Below, in pieces: positions 43,005 through 55,532 of a stretch of 64,000 bases of DNA. The stretch comes from Prunus persica. Its lineage: Eukaryota > Streptophyta > Magnoliopsida > Rosales > Rosaceae. The notes beneath the pieces are model-generated. The model was not told the DNA's origin, searched no databases, and saw only the letters and a list, made by a program, of their open reading frames with translations. Where the stretch lies: positions 17,123,574-17,187,573 of the forward strand of contig NC_034010.1 of assembly GCF_000346465.2 (NCBI RefSeq). The letters run 5' to 3'. Every line of letters starts with the position of its first letter. Position 1 is the first letter of the stretch. The translations under genes were made by a program, and so were the position numbers.

Positions 43005-45199
43005 TCCTCTGCAACTCTGAGATTACCATTGGTCAGACCAAAAAAAAAAGGAGATTACCATTGGTAGATGATAAATAAATTCAAGAGGTTGAATATATAT
43101 ATTTTTTTCCCATGTTTATTATTTCAGATTCTAATTTAAGGGATTGAATTTTATAGTATGATCGATCTCATATTTCATCAGGGACATATATTTTTGGTCG
43201 AAATCATCAGGGACATATAAGATAAGCTAGCTTCCAAGGTTAGGGAGGTATGGGCCTTGGGGACTAGGGGTATAAGCTTAAGGGTTGGTGAACCAAAGAT
43301 TTTATTTGTAGTGTTTTTGGTGGGCTCAATCATATGGCGTTTCAATTTCCCCATTTTGATAAATGTATTTGAGACTATAAGCAAATTAAGGGGGTCTGTG
43401 GTATCCTATTTAGGGCTGGAATTTTAGACCGATTAACTGATAAACCAACCAAATTGGACTGATCTTTCACTTAATTTTTTTATTTTGGTGAATAAACTGA
43501 CTTGAACCGCTATGACTCGATCCGGTTGCCAATTCACCATCTCCCAAACTCCCGGTTTGCTGAACCAAACCGACCTACCACTTAGCGTGACAAATATTGT
43601 AAACATTAAGCGCCCAAGGAGACTCCAGCACATGACCTGCTAGCTGGAATGAAGGGTGTTACGACTGTACTAATTACTCTTTTGTGAAATACAAGCATAA
43701 TCATGATATTTAAAAGACTCCTAGAAAAATTATAAAAAAATATTATTAATATGTTAGGGTTTTAACCTTAACACTCCCTTATATCTCCAGTCACCTCCTC
43801 TTATTCTTCCTTTCTATTTTTCTCCTAGGGTTTCTTCTTCTCTTCTTCTTTTTCTCATCTTCTCTTCCTAACGCCGCAGCCCCACATTTCCTTTTTTTTT
43901 TTCCTCCGAACGATCACTTCTTCTCCTCCTCTTCTATTCCTCGACGACATCGCTGCACATCTGCCTTTTATTCTCCGAGTAGTTTATTCTTCTTCTTCTC
44001 CTCTTATCTCTCTCTCTCTCTTTATGTCTGCCCTAGAGATTTTCGGTGTTTTCACAAAACCTGTTTCATCCAAAAATAATTGATGATTTCATAAATAAAA
44101 AACCTTATGCAATGACAAAATTAATCTCAAAAAATGTATGCGCAGGCTAATCTCAAAGGCTAACTTTGTCATTTGGATAAATAAAACATTTATATAAAAT
44201 ATCAATCTTTGGACCAAAAAATATTCATTTTTCAGCTGACAATATACTTACTGATCACAAAATCGCTTGCACTGGTTGGTGGAGATATCTAACAACGTTT
44301 AGATCTAAACTCACTATTGCTTGCACTGGATGTAGCTATGGTTTCGAAAGCTCAGTGTCACGTACATGTGTTTATCAAGATAAAAGTGCAGGCTGTACCA
44401 CAATCACACAATCAGACAACACAAGTGATGTCAATTGCAATATTTCGTGTTTGATATTACTTGATCGCATAATGTAATGTGTGTACCAAATATGATACCG
44501 TTGTGGATGCTCTTATGTCCATAGAGACTGTTATTTTCGTCCTTTCATGCTGATTTTAAGTCAGATCGATGCATGACACTTTGATTTTCCACTCTTAATT
44601 TCGAATAATGTGTTCACATATACACTGTTTTCTAAACTTAACTTGAATATTGTACTTTGGATCTTGTGGTTGTTTGCTAGTATTGTTCGACGCAGATGTG
44701 TTGCTCCCTTACTTAATAAAGTTCTTCCATGAAACCACACTCATGATTTAAAGAAGATATGTCGGCTTAAAGTTCTGAATTAGAATCACAATCAAACTTT
44801 GGATAAGTATTTTTGAAACACATTATCTCTCTACCTAACAACCGAAATATATATTGGAAATGTTGCATAAATATCACATGAACATTTGGATGTGCGTCAT
44901 TACCATATAAACTTTGTAAAGTATTGCAATGCACGATCTATGTTTAACTCTGTTAAAGTTTCTATAAAGTTATGCAAATTTCCCCACCAGCTGATATTTC
45001 TCGTCTTAAGGTTTTTTTGTTGGGACGAATATTACTTCAATAATAAATAGTGATATCCATAATAGAGTAACTGATAAACAACATGATGATAAAAGCCAAA
45101 AGCCATAATAATAGTCACATAATTAAAAACCCGACGGAAATAAGGGATTACTTATAATAAAGAAGAGGGTGCATGTAATTAATATTTTGATGAAGCCAA
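43005..45199. other. Intergenic between RING gene and CER1-B
   Basis: No gene. At 43780-44090 a CT-rich stretch with CTCCTAGGGTTTCTTCTTCT looks like a plant 5' UTR, but no open frame follows; it may be a stray promoter/UTR piece. Around 44285 a short copy of the RING upstream sequence (GTTTAGATCTAAACTCA) recurs. From 44640 onward the sequence matches the region before CER1-C (57000 onward). The last ~180 bp is the CER1-B 3' UTR by comparison with CER1-A. Confidence 0.5.
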
Positions 45200-47645
45200 C
45201 TAATTTTTGGTGTGAGTGGTAGAGATGATGAGAGGCTGAAAGCCATGTTGGAGAGTTGCTTGCCAAACTTTGTCAATATTGGACATGTTGTACCCACACT
45301 CATGCTCCTTCCAGCCTTCCAAGGCATGCACTATGCCTGCTATGCGCCATGCACTCATCACCCTTCTTGGCAACCAATTCTGTTAATAACATAATTAACA
45401 ATGCAAATTAATAACATAAAAATATATATTAGTCATAATTTACTAATTAATAACAAGAAAAAATAAAACAATTGCTTAATTACCTCACAAGCATGAACAT
45501 TCTCAAGAGATGGGGGTGTCTTCATTGCTGGAGTGTAGTGGTAGAAGCAGTCTTTACGCAATTTTTTTGGTGGGAATTGGGAGAAAGGAACAAATAATGT
45601 TCCTTTTGGTGCTCTCAATTGTTCTTCTTCACTCAATCCATCTCCCACTAACCAAATCTGCAAGTAGATAAACTATTTTAAAATCATAATCAAGTATCCA
45701 AAATAGGAGCACAAAATTAATGTATTGAAACATTAAGAGCGAAGAAGCCAAAATTCGTAGCATGCATATTACCTTATGTGCATAACTTTTTGCAAGAACC
45801 AAGCTACTTTCCATGCCACTTAATGATTTGGTGAGCTTCAAATACTCATCGTGGTGTAATGTAGTTATCTTCAAAGACAAGTGATTAAAGGCAAGAGAGT
45901 CAGCATGATGATGACATGGTACAACAGTCCTACACAAATTTTTTCTATTCTTACATATATATTTACCTGGATACCCTTCTGGCACAAAGCAAAAGCAACG
46001 GCATGAGCAACCTTTGTGAGGTTGCCTCTAAGAAGAACTTGGGTGGTTCCTTTTGGAATGGTGTTTAGGGTTATGGCCACAGCTAAGCTACTTCCATCCA
46101 CAATCCTGATTTTGAGATGAGGATGCCTGTGAACGTACACACCACCATATCTATTCAGCTCCTCACCCTGCATAAACAGACGTACTTTAGCATGTATTCT
46201 AAATCGATGGATTTCTAATATAATATTATTCATACTATATCTTTAATTTTAATCATCATAATTAAAAATGGTGCAGGTTTTTTTTTCTGGTCAATCTGTT
46301 CAGGCAATTTACTTCATTACCAACTATATATATACTGATTGGCATTATGGGTGAGAGAAACCAAGATCGGCTAGAGCAGTAGAGGTAGCTAGCTGGAGTC
46401 CCTTGTAGGGTAAACCATAAATAAATTTACAGTACCCACTACATACATTCATGCATGCATACATACATACATACATCCATGCATGCATACATACATACAT
46501 ACATACAAATACCATGGACCATTAATAACTTGGTTAACTTAGAAGTGAATTTATTGAGCTCAAATAATTTACCTTGAAATTAAAAGGGAATAGAAACAAC
46601 AGACTTGCCTGATTTAAGAGACCCAGACATAAAACTTTGACACCCTTTTCCTCTGCTTGAATTATGGCTTCCTCAATCAAACTGTTGATGGCTTCATTTT
46701 GCCATTGCAAGTAGTACTGCATTAAATTATAAATTAAATAAAAGTGCAACCAGTATCAGTAATAATTATTTTTCTTTACCGAATATGGTTTATTAAAGTG
46801 CAAGGTTGAAATCTCTGAATTTTTTTAATACAAACGATAGTCTAGAGAAGAAATTGGTCTCACTTGCAAATTGTACTTTGGTATAGCCCAAGTTTGTAAT
46901 ATGAGATTATCAAAACGTTGCCTCTCAACCACAAATGTACGGCCATAGATCCAAGTTAGAATCATAGACCACAATGTCACAGGCCACATCAGCCATAGGT
47001 ACCATTTTGATGTGTGGGGCTGGGAGGCCAAGGAAGCAAATCCTAGCGGTAGATGATAGATGGACTCAGGTGTTGTCAGATGGGTTAGATGAAGGACATC
47101 TGGCGTTTCTTCCTCTCTCTTGAGTGAAGTTTTATAGAGAGTATCCGAAGATTTGTCTATGGTTTCATATATGTAATCGTAAATTGGCATAAAAAGTGAG
47201 TAATTGGTTCTGAATTGTGTGTGATGCAAGGAGTGGTACCTGCACACAATTAAGTTACTACATCAATTATAAACAAATTCAAAAATAATTTTGTTGAATT
47301 AATATGTCATTTTCCAACCCCTAATATATTACAAAGCATATGCTATGACTATACAATGTTTGCAATTAACTTAGTTCACCTTGGACCCACTTAGCTCCCC
47401 AATTGAACATTTATTTCGTCTTTCCACCTAACAGTTTAAGGTTTTGGGTTGATACTTCAATTTTATATCACAACCACCAAACCTAGCTCACCTTGACCCA
47501 CCTAAGAAGCTCACTTTGAAATAGACAACCTTAACCCTTCTCCCCTAATAGGTTAAGGATTTAAGTTTTTTGTTTGTTTGTTTGAAGGTTTTGAATTAGA
47601 TATACTTAGGAGTACAGTAATTTCCGTATTTCAGTATTATACAAT

Positions 47646-47680
<35 letters not shown>

Positions 47681-48930
47681 AGACTTACGAGGGTGTATAC
47701 ATAAAATACTTAAGAGGAGGAAATAGAGAAAAGAGCCAGTTTGGAATGAGCTCGAAATTGCAGTGCCCCATGTTGTTCATGAAGTCAATGTAAGTAATAT
47801 AAGCAGTAAAAGATACCACAGACAGTGTTCTCGTCAACATAGTTCCCAAAATTGGTATAAAGAAGAGCGCAGAATATACTACATGCTCCGCAAATGGATG
47901 AATCACAGCTGCAACAAATTAAACATATATTAAATATTAAGTAATATTTAATACAAATAAATCAATGTAATTAAACATTTAAATAGTTTTTTTGTTCTTA
48001 CAAGTAATTGGCTGAGTAACTATTGAGGAATGGTGATGAGAATGGTAGCGAGAGTAAAGGTAATGATGGTGAAGTGCTCTGTGAAACCAATAATACAGGA
48101 ACTCCACAGGACCAGCATGAAGCACAATGGTTAAAAGAACTCCATGTGCCCTCCAAAGTGGCAGCTTTTGAGCCCCAGGCAGGTACCTGCTGCCTGTGTA
48201 GAATAGGAGTGCATTGAACAATATCTGGTCATCCCTGCACTCCAAACCCAAACAAATTAAGTAAATAAGTATTTGTTTAGCCACCTGTTTTTTTTTTTTT
48301 ATACAAGCGATATTAGGGATAGGGGGAATCGAATATAAGAACTCGAATACATGGGTAAATACTCTTAACCAATTCACCAATTGTTTAGCCACCTTATGAG
48401 TTATATATTATACACGTTTTTTTTATGTTTATTATAATTTATACTGACCAATTGTTTTCTCTGTCGACCTGTTCGAATTCGAGACCCCTGTCAAGGATTC
48501 GGCCATTGCCTTTGGCAGTTCGATATCGAGACAGAGAGATCCATATCTGGTTGTGGATGATCCTCCACAACACCACTCCAAGCAAGAGGAAGTATGAAAC
48601 GTCTCTTTCTTTTGCATCGTTAGCCACAAACAACCAGGTGCTGTGGATGATCCATGGAGCCAAGATCACGTACTGCATGCATATATATCCCAGGCCCATA
48701 TAAAAGTTAGAACACCAAAATAAGCTCATATATATATATATATATATGATGAAGCTGGACAGAAAACAATGGAAGTATGTAATGAGGTATGGCTTGTATA
48801 CGTAGCTTGCAGTTCGACATGTCATATAATATACAGGCATGAACAAGAGAGAGAGAAAGAGAGAGAAAACCTTGAGGCTTCCAAGAGCTTTCCATGGCCA
48901 CTCAGTAAGAATTCCAGGCACAGAAGCCAT
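45200..48930 (-). CDS. CER1: CER1-like very-long-chain aldehyde decarbonylase, copy B, intact
   Basis: Ten exons join to 623 codons plus stop: 48871-48930, 48449-48672, 48002-48234, 47689-47908, 46864-47239, 46609-46716, 45967-46167, 45773-45868, 45484-45657, 45200-45379. The length equals Arabidopsis CER1 (about 625). The N-terminal half is membrane-bound with the di-iron His clusters: HRALHH from residue 146, HSHHH 159-163, HPFAEH near 176 and HSLHH near 248. The C-terminal half is the WAX2 domain. CER1 with CER3 and a cytochrome b5 in the ER converts very-long-chain acyl-CoA to wax alkanes. Splice sites are GT-AG except intron 6, which has a GC donor (CAG/GCAAGT). No break seen. Intron 4 has a (GA)n run at 47650-47676 beside the splice donor. 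Confidence 0.93.
46441..46507. repeat. ACAT tetranucleotide microsatellite in CER1-B intron 6
   Basis: Runs of ACAT with GCATGCAT interruptions. CER1-C has a much shorter version at about 59330-59360. Confidence 0.85.
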
Positions 48931-50189
48931 ATTCTTCTTTGTTTCTTTGTAGTGTAGCTTTGAAGGAGTATATGATATATACATATATATACTTCAAGGT
49001 ACGTACTGTAGAGCCCATATAAGCTTTTTTTTTTTTTTTTTTTTTTTTCCTTTCTTTCTTTTATTGGGAAGAAGGCTGGTTGTTTGTTATAAATTTTGAT
49101 AAAGAAAGTGAAGAATTATACAATATGAGGGTGACAATACTCACCATGTCCACCTACTTTTTTATACAACTGTAATGATAAATTCACTTTTTTTTTTTTT
49201 TGTTTACAATGACTCAAGGAAAGAACTTACACTAAAAATTTTCCCAAAAAAAAAACAACTCAAGTGGTTAAGAGCATATAAATGAGGTCCTAAGTTTGAT
49301 TTTCCTTCCTCAACGTCGCTTGTATAAAATTTTTAAAAAAAAAATTTTAAAAATCGTCAAAGAGAACGGAAAAGTACCAATTAGTGAAAAAGGGCTTTGA
49401 CTTGCAGACCAATGGTCTCAGGTTTAAACACCTATGACACCTTAGTAGTGTGTGTGAGAGAGAAACTCCCCTCCATTTTGTAGTTTAGATTATCGCTAGT
49501 ATTAAAAAGAAATTCACCAAAAACAAATATTACCTCCAAATAAAAAACAATCATTACTCACACACCTCTCTACATTAATTTTCTTACATCAACTTAAACC
49601 CGCTAAAGTCTAGAGTCACCCACCTCTCTACACCCATCGCCTTCAAATTAATTCCTTACATTCAAAATCAAACCCCTAAAACCAAGGTCATCATCAAATT
49701 TTCAACTTTAACACCAAAAACTGATACCAACCTCTTTTTTGTTCTTAATTAAAGCCCAAATGCAATCTTTATTGTTGAGGAGAAGTGGAAAGAAAAAGAG
49801 CACCAAACATTACCAAAAAATATCCAACAATCAAGGAAGGGTATACTAGTTGGGGACTCTACCAAGGCCCCCAAAAAAGTGCAAATATGCATGCCTAATA
49901 AATTGGATCTAGGTTTTCGAACATGTACAGCGGTGCCTAACTAATAACTATGGGGCCGACGAATCAGCATGTGCAGTTTACCTGATGAGAAAATTTGGGG
50001 TGATAAATATGGGCCCGACGAATCAGCATGGCTGGTGTACCGGCCGCATGACCATTAGTTTGTGAAGAACCTCTTTTTTTGGTTGTTTAATTTTTTCTAC
50101 AAAAGCAAATAATAACAATAATTATTCTTATAATCAATAAATAATAATTAATTAGAAGAGATTGATGGAATGATAACAAAAGAAAAAAA
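48931..50189 (-). promoter_or_regulatory. CER1-B upstream region with SINE-like repeats
   Basis: CTTATATGG at about 49014-49022 (minus), ~85 bp before the ATG, is a plausible TATA region and is kept before CER1-C (61507-61516). At 49250-49340 CAACTCAAGTGGTTAAGAGC followed by GTCCTAAGTTTGATTTT looks like the A/B box of a tRNA-derived SINE; its duplicate lies at 61700-61800. A second such repeat may lie at 49390-49480. Homology to the CER1-C upstream region extends to about 50000 (GAATCAGCATG). Confidence 0.5.
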
Positions 50190-51904
50190 TTCTTAGTAGA
50201 GTGATGTTTTCTTCTTGCGTTTCTCAAAATTGGGCTTTGTTATGGCGTCAGTTATCCATTTTGTTGGCTTCACACATGAGGGATCTTACACCAATGTCTC
50301 ATCAAACAAATTCTTACCTCTATTAGTGTCCACAAGAGTATTGTCTTTCAAAACCTCATTACTTTCTTCATTAGAACTTTAGAAGTTTGAACTGATTAGA
50401 CTTCAAGCCTATCTTTTTCAATCAATTCTTCCATTTCTTTCAATTTTTGCTTTGCAATTCTATGAGTGTTATCTGTCTCCACTCCCTTACTTAATATATC
50501 ATAAACCATTCGCATCAAACTATTTCGACGCAAAGTCACTGGTGATTTATATATCACTTAGTTGTAGAGATTCTCCGCATGCTCATTTGCATCCCGTCCT
50601 TCCTTTGCTTCTTTTGTCTACCATTTCAATATGTATTGAGATGGTATCTTAGTAACCTCTTTTACATTCAATATCCTTAGAGCATGATGACATAACAAAC
50701 TCATGGATTCAAACATCTTGCAACTACATAAGACATTGAAATTTAAAGAGTTGAATTTGACAACATGCACTCTTTTGCGACCCTCCTCATTAAGCTCAGA
50801 GGTTTGGAGTGTTCCACATTCTTACTACTAAACTATCAATAACCTTAGTCTCAAATAATTTTAAATTTTTTCTCATGTAGGCATTAGCAGCCACTACTAC
50901 ATTTTACACTTTGCGCGACGAAGAGAATTTCGTCGCCAAAATACATTGTAGTCGCACAAATTTCAACGCGACAGAAATTTCGTCGCGCAGAATCCGTCGC
51001 GCAAAGATCGTGAAGAAAGACTTTGCGCGACGAAAAAATATTGGTCGCGCAAAGTGACTTTGCACGACGAAAAATATTGGTAGCGCAAAGTTGTGCTCGA
51101 CGAAATACATTGGTCGCGCAAAGTCTTAAAAAAAATTTAAAAAAAATAACAAATTCCCGCGTACAATTTTTGGTACCCGCCCAAATTTTTTGAGTTTTGC
51201 GCAACGAATATTAACGTCGCGCAAATATTTGCGCGACGAAATATTTTTTGTTTTAAATTTTTTTAATTTAAAATAAACTAATTTAATAGTTTGCGCTACG
51301 AAATATTTTGTCGCGCAAGGTTTTTGACTTTTTGTTTTATTATTTCTTTAATATTAATTAATTTATATTAATTTATTCAAATTTTTATTTTTTAAATTTA
51401 ATTTAATTGTATGATTTCTTTTTAAAATTACTTTAATTTAAATTGATATTAATTTTTTCAAGTTTTTACTTTTTAAATTTAATTTAATTGTATGATTTTT
51501 TTAATTACTTTAATTTAAATTGACATATTCAAAATAAAATTACATATGAAAAATAGTGATCAAATTATCCAATAAATATATATATAATATTCAAAATATA
51601 CACATAAATTAACAAAGTACAATAATAAAATCCTAATACAAGCGTATTGTGGTGGTAGTGGCGGAGGATATGTTTTGATAGCTTCCTAATCCTCAACTTT
51701 AGCCGTCAAAGTCTCGATGATTCCCTACAAAAAAAACAAATATGGTCAAATAACAACAAAAAAAAAAGGCATAATCTCCCCTAAAATTGTTATACCACAA
51801 ATCCAACCCAAACTCCAATCCCTCCCCTTTACTCAACCCCAAAACCCACACAAACTCAAAATTAACTCCAAAAACACATATTAATGAAAAAAATTTAAAA
51901 TTTG

Positions 51905-52110
51905 GAGAGAATATACCTTTTGGCAAGATTGAGAGTGAGTGAGAATGAGAGGGAGAAGTGAGTGTGAGAGAATTAGAGAAGATAGTGATAGAGAGATGAG
52001 AGAGTGAGTGAGAGAGATGAGAGAGTGGGTGAGAGAGAGTGAGAGATAGTGAAGAGAGAGATGAGAGATTAAGTGAGAGGAGTGAGTGAGAGAAATGGTG
52101 GGATTTGGGG
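51905..52110. repeat. GA-rich minisatellite inside the CACTA element
   Basis: Repeated GAGAGAGTGAGAGA/GATGAGAGAGTG units. The open frames it creates on the minus strand are Ser/Leu-rich low-complexity sequence, not a gene. Confidence 0.7.
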
Positions 52111-52833
52111 AGAGGGAAAGAGAAAGGAGAGGTAAGAGTAGAGAAAGACATTGAGAAAATGGTGGAGTTATTTCGGTTTTAAAAACCGTATCACTTTGCG
52201 CGACGAAAAATGAATATTGATCGCGCAAACTTTTGCGCGACGAAACATATTGGTCGCGCAAAGTTTTGTGCGACGAATATATGAATATTGGTCGCGCAAA
52301 GTCTAAAAAAAATTATTTTAAAAAAAATAAAAATCCCCGCGTCCCATTTTTGGTACCCGCCAAAATTTTTAAATTTTTGCGCGACGAAAAATACATATTG
52401 GTCGCGCAAAGTCTAAAAAAATTCCCGCGTCCGATTTTTGGTACCCGCCCAAATTTTTGCGAGACGAAAAATATATATTGGTCGCGCAAAGTTTTGAGCG
52501 ACAGAAAATATTGGTCGCGCAAAGTCTAAATTTTTTTTTTTTTAAAATCCCACGTCCCATTTTTGGTACCCGTCCAAATTTTTAGAGTTTTGCGCGACAA
52601 ACTGTTGGTCGCACAAACTTTTGAGAGACGAAAAATTGGTTCGTAGCACAATATTTATAAAAATAATTGTTATGAATAATAAAAATAAAATAATTTTATT
52701 TTACAATTTAAAATATAAATAAGGTTAAAGCTGCTTAATAAATATATATACTATTCAATTTCTTAAGTGTTATACGTACAAAATAAATAAATTTAAAGCT
52801 ACTTAATAAATAAATATATATACACACACCATT

Positions 52834-53760
52834 CAACGATCCAACCATCAGACATGTTTGTATATACTTCAAGATCGTATACTCCAAAAATCGCAAAAAA
52901 CAAACATTCAGAGATCTAGTAACGGGACAAAACTTTTCGATGGTTATAAATGAAAAATTACGATTTAACGGTTATTTTAACTCCGATTTTGATGATTTTT
53001 TTTACAGCTACATTCATTGACCATATATGAATACAATGACAAAATTTGATCTTCAATTTAAAATATTTACACTAGTGGATACCACAAAATCTTATGTTAT
53101 ATTTAACGAAAGTATAAAAAAAAAAACTCTTAATTGTTAGTGAATATATTATTTTGATGGCATACACATTCTACAAAACTAGTTTCAACGATCCAACCGT
53201 CAAATTTGTTTGTTTATACTTCGAGATCATATACGCCAAAAATCGGAAAAAATAAATATTCAGAGATCAAGTAACGGGACAAAACTTTTTTACGGTTATA
53301 AATGAAAAATCATGATTTAATGGTTATTTTAACTCCGATTTTGATGATTTTTTACAGCTACACTCCTTGACCCTATATGAATACAATAACTGAATTTGAT
53401 CTTCAATATAAAATATTTACACTAGTGGATACCACAAAATCTTATGTTATATTTAACGAACGTATAAATAAACTCTTAATTGTTAGTGAATATATTGTTT
53501 TGATGGCATATGCATTCACCAAAACTAGTTTCAACGATCCAACCGTCAAACTTGTTTGTTTATACTTCGAGATCATATACGCCAAAAATCGAAAAAAATA
53601 AACATTCAGAGATCAAGTAATGGGACAAAACTTTTCGACGGTTATAATAAAAAATCACGATTTAATGGTTATTTTAACTCCGATTTTGATAATTTTTTAC
53701 AGCTACACTCCTTGACCCTATATGAATACAATGAACTAATTCGATTGTCAATTTAAAATA
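52834..53760. repeat. Tandem repeat of ~350 bp, about 2.6 copies, inside the CACTA element
   Basis: Units start at CAACGATCCAACC at 52834, 53186 and 53532 (periods 352 and 346). Each carries TATACTTC(A/G)AGATC, GGGACAAAACTTTT and AACTCCGATTTTGAT; the third is cut short. It is AT-rich and non-coding. Confidence 0.85.
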
Positions 53761-55000
53761 TATATTTTCTAACAAAAACCCAATCTGAACAACAATAATA
53801 TATTTTTCTAACAAAAATCCGATTCGATCTAAAATAATAAATTTAAAGCTACTTAATAAATATATATACTGTTTAATTTCTTAAGTGTTATGCATACAAA
53901 ATAAAAAACAAAAATAAATTGGTTTAGGCGACGAAATGTTTGGATTACGTCATGCAAAGATTTAAAAAAAATATATTTTTTATTTTTATAAGGACTTTGC
54001 GCGACGAAGTTTATTGTTTCGTCGCGCAAAGTCACTTTGAGCGACGATGTATTGTTGTCGCGCAAAAGTTTGTCGCGCAAAGTTACTTTGCGCGACGAAT
54101 ATTTTTTCGTCGTGCCAAATTTGGTCGCGCAAGACTTTGAGCGACGATGTATTGTCGTCGCGCAAAAGTTTGTCGCGCGAAGTGACTTTGCGCGACGAAT
54201 TGTTTTTCGTCCCGCAAAATTTGGTTGCGCAAGACTTTGAGCGACGAAGTTTTGAGTTTCGTCACGCAAAGTGACTTTGAGCGACGAATAGTTTTTCGTC
54301 GCGCAAAGGGTTTTTTTTACTAGTGAGCATGCAGAAGTTCACTTTTTTTGGCATCTCTAGAAGGTAATCCCTTATTGCAACGAAAAGTTTCTTCCAACTC
54401 TCGTGATCGTATACCATTTGCTCATTTATCATAATGATACACAAATTCAGGAAGCCTCATTGTTTTAGCACACATATGATGAAAAACATTATTCATACTC
54501 TCATTCTTTGGGAAGCTTTGATTCTGACAAGGAAAGTATATATGCTAAACAATGGAAGGTCCACTTTTCATGAAGCTGATATAGCTGTCTTAAGCCATGT
54601 GTTATCTAAGAATGTCTCAAACAACCACCGCAATGTAGGAATTTTTTCATCCAACAAAAAAAGCACAACCAAGCAACATATTATGCCAATTATATTTAAC
54701 CCCTACAAAAGGAGTGCAAATCAAGTTGTACCCGTTAGTTCGATATGTAGTATCAAATAGCACTCATAATCTGGACCTTCCATCCCTAAAATAAAAAAAA
54801 GTTTATCACTTGGTTTTCTTGATCTACTTCCACTTTGTAAAAGAACATTGGATCTTCAACTTGCTTGTGCTTGAAAAGATTGATCAAGCTTTGAGCATCC
54901 CATGCTGCAAGTAGATTCATTTTTCCCTACCCACAAAATTGTAGCAATATGTCTTGGTAAATCCAACATTTTAAGATCCACCTACTATTTCTGCTAAATA

Positions 55001-55532
55001 TGAGTACGTATTTGAAGTTCTTATATCCGCACTCATTATAGTTTTAATCACACCTTTATGAGCTTTTGAAATTTTACGATTTGATCATAAAAATTGTCTT
55101 TCTAATGTTGGTAAATCCAACATTGCCCATATAAATTTATTTTCCCACAAAAATCTACGAACATGTCTGAGTAGAATTTACATAAAGCAGGCAACATTTT
55201 CCTTCATCAAATGATGAAGCTGGCGCTATAGTATTGACAACCGTAGAAGTTGGGTTTTTTTTTTTTTTTTTTTTTTTTAATGCGATAGAAGTTGGTATAT
55301 ATGTTCTTATTGCTTCAATCAAAGAACGAAGTCTTCTTTATATATTTTTTAATGGTTGATGGAGATATATCTAACAACGTGTAGATCTAAACTCAATATT
55401 GCTTGCACCCTTAAATATTTTATATGAAGATCAACCAAAAACCACTCCCCTCCATTGGAACAAAGCAAGAAAAAGAGAGGAGATCTGTTCATTCAAGTTT
55501 GGTGAAGTAAAAACCGTAGGTGGCAGAAATTA
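55001..55532 (+). promoter_or_regulatory. Upstream region of the broken second RING copy
   Basis: From about 55123 it matches the sequence upstream of the first RING gene, including TAGATCTAAACTCAATATTG and the segment just before the ATG. A T run at 55255-55278 is an added difference. Confidence 0.5.

Larger units (their letters stand above)
50892..54325. mobile_element. CACTA transposon, non-autonomous, 3,434 bp
   Basis: The left end CACTACTACATTTTACAC and the right end TTTTTTTTACTAGTG (reverse complement CACTAGTAAAAA) are CACTA termini, and the 3-bp target duplication AGC is present on both sides (50889-50891 and 54326-54328). Subterminal motifs TTTGCGCGACGAA and TTCGTCGCGCAAA are packed at both ends and also at 52190-52660. 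No transposase coding sequence is present, so movement would need a helper. The motif shares only the CGACG core with the element at 1-6014. Confidence 0.9.
50190..55000 (-). pseudogene. FAR1/FHY3-related (MULE transposase-derived) gene, broken and split by a CACTA insertion
   Basis: Reading minus from the right: a decayed N-terminal part around 54780-54960, then at 54660-54760 YRTNGYNLICTPFVGVKYNW, like the FDTTYRTN...PFVG start of the MULE-type transposase domain of FAR1 proteins. At 54340-54540 comes MRLPEFVYHYD with downstream acidic residues. Left of the CACTA element the frame resumes (50881 down) as AYMRKNLKLFETKVI; then, with frame changes, a damaged SWIM-like zinc region and the IPSQY-type segment near 50640. 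FAR1/FHY3 proteins are transcription factors in light signalling, derived from Mutator transposases. Many stops and frameshifts show it is dead, before or apart from the insertion. Confidence 0.6.

Noticed and set aside
48023..48217. Plus-strand frame opposite CER1-B exon 3 (and its twin at 60553-60747)
   Set aside because: It is antisense to a well-supported exon and conserved only because the exon is.
51699..52261. Minus-strand Ser/Leu-rich frames in the CACTA element
   Set aside because: They are translations of a GA-rich minisatellite.
53853..54274. Frames rich in RDE/RRAK/ARRK repeats on both strands of the CACTA right end
   Set aside because: They are translations of the GCGCGACGAA subterminal repeats in several frames, not proteins.
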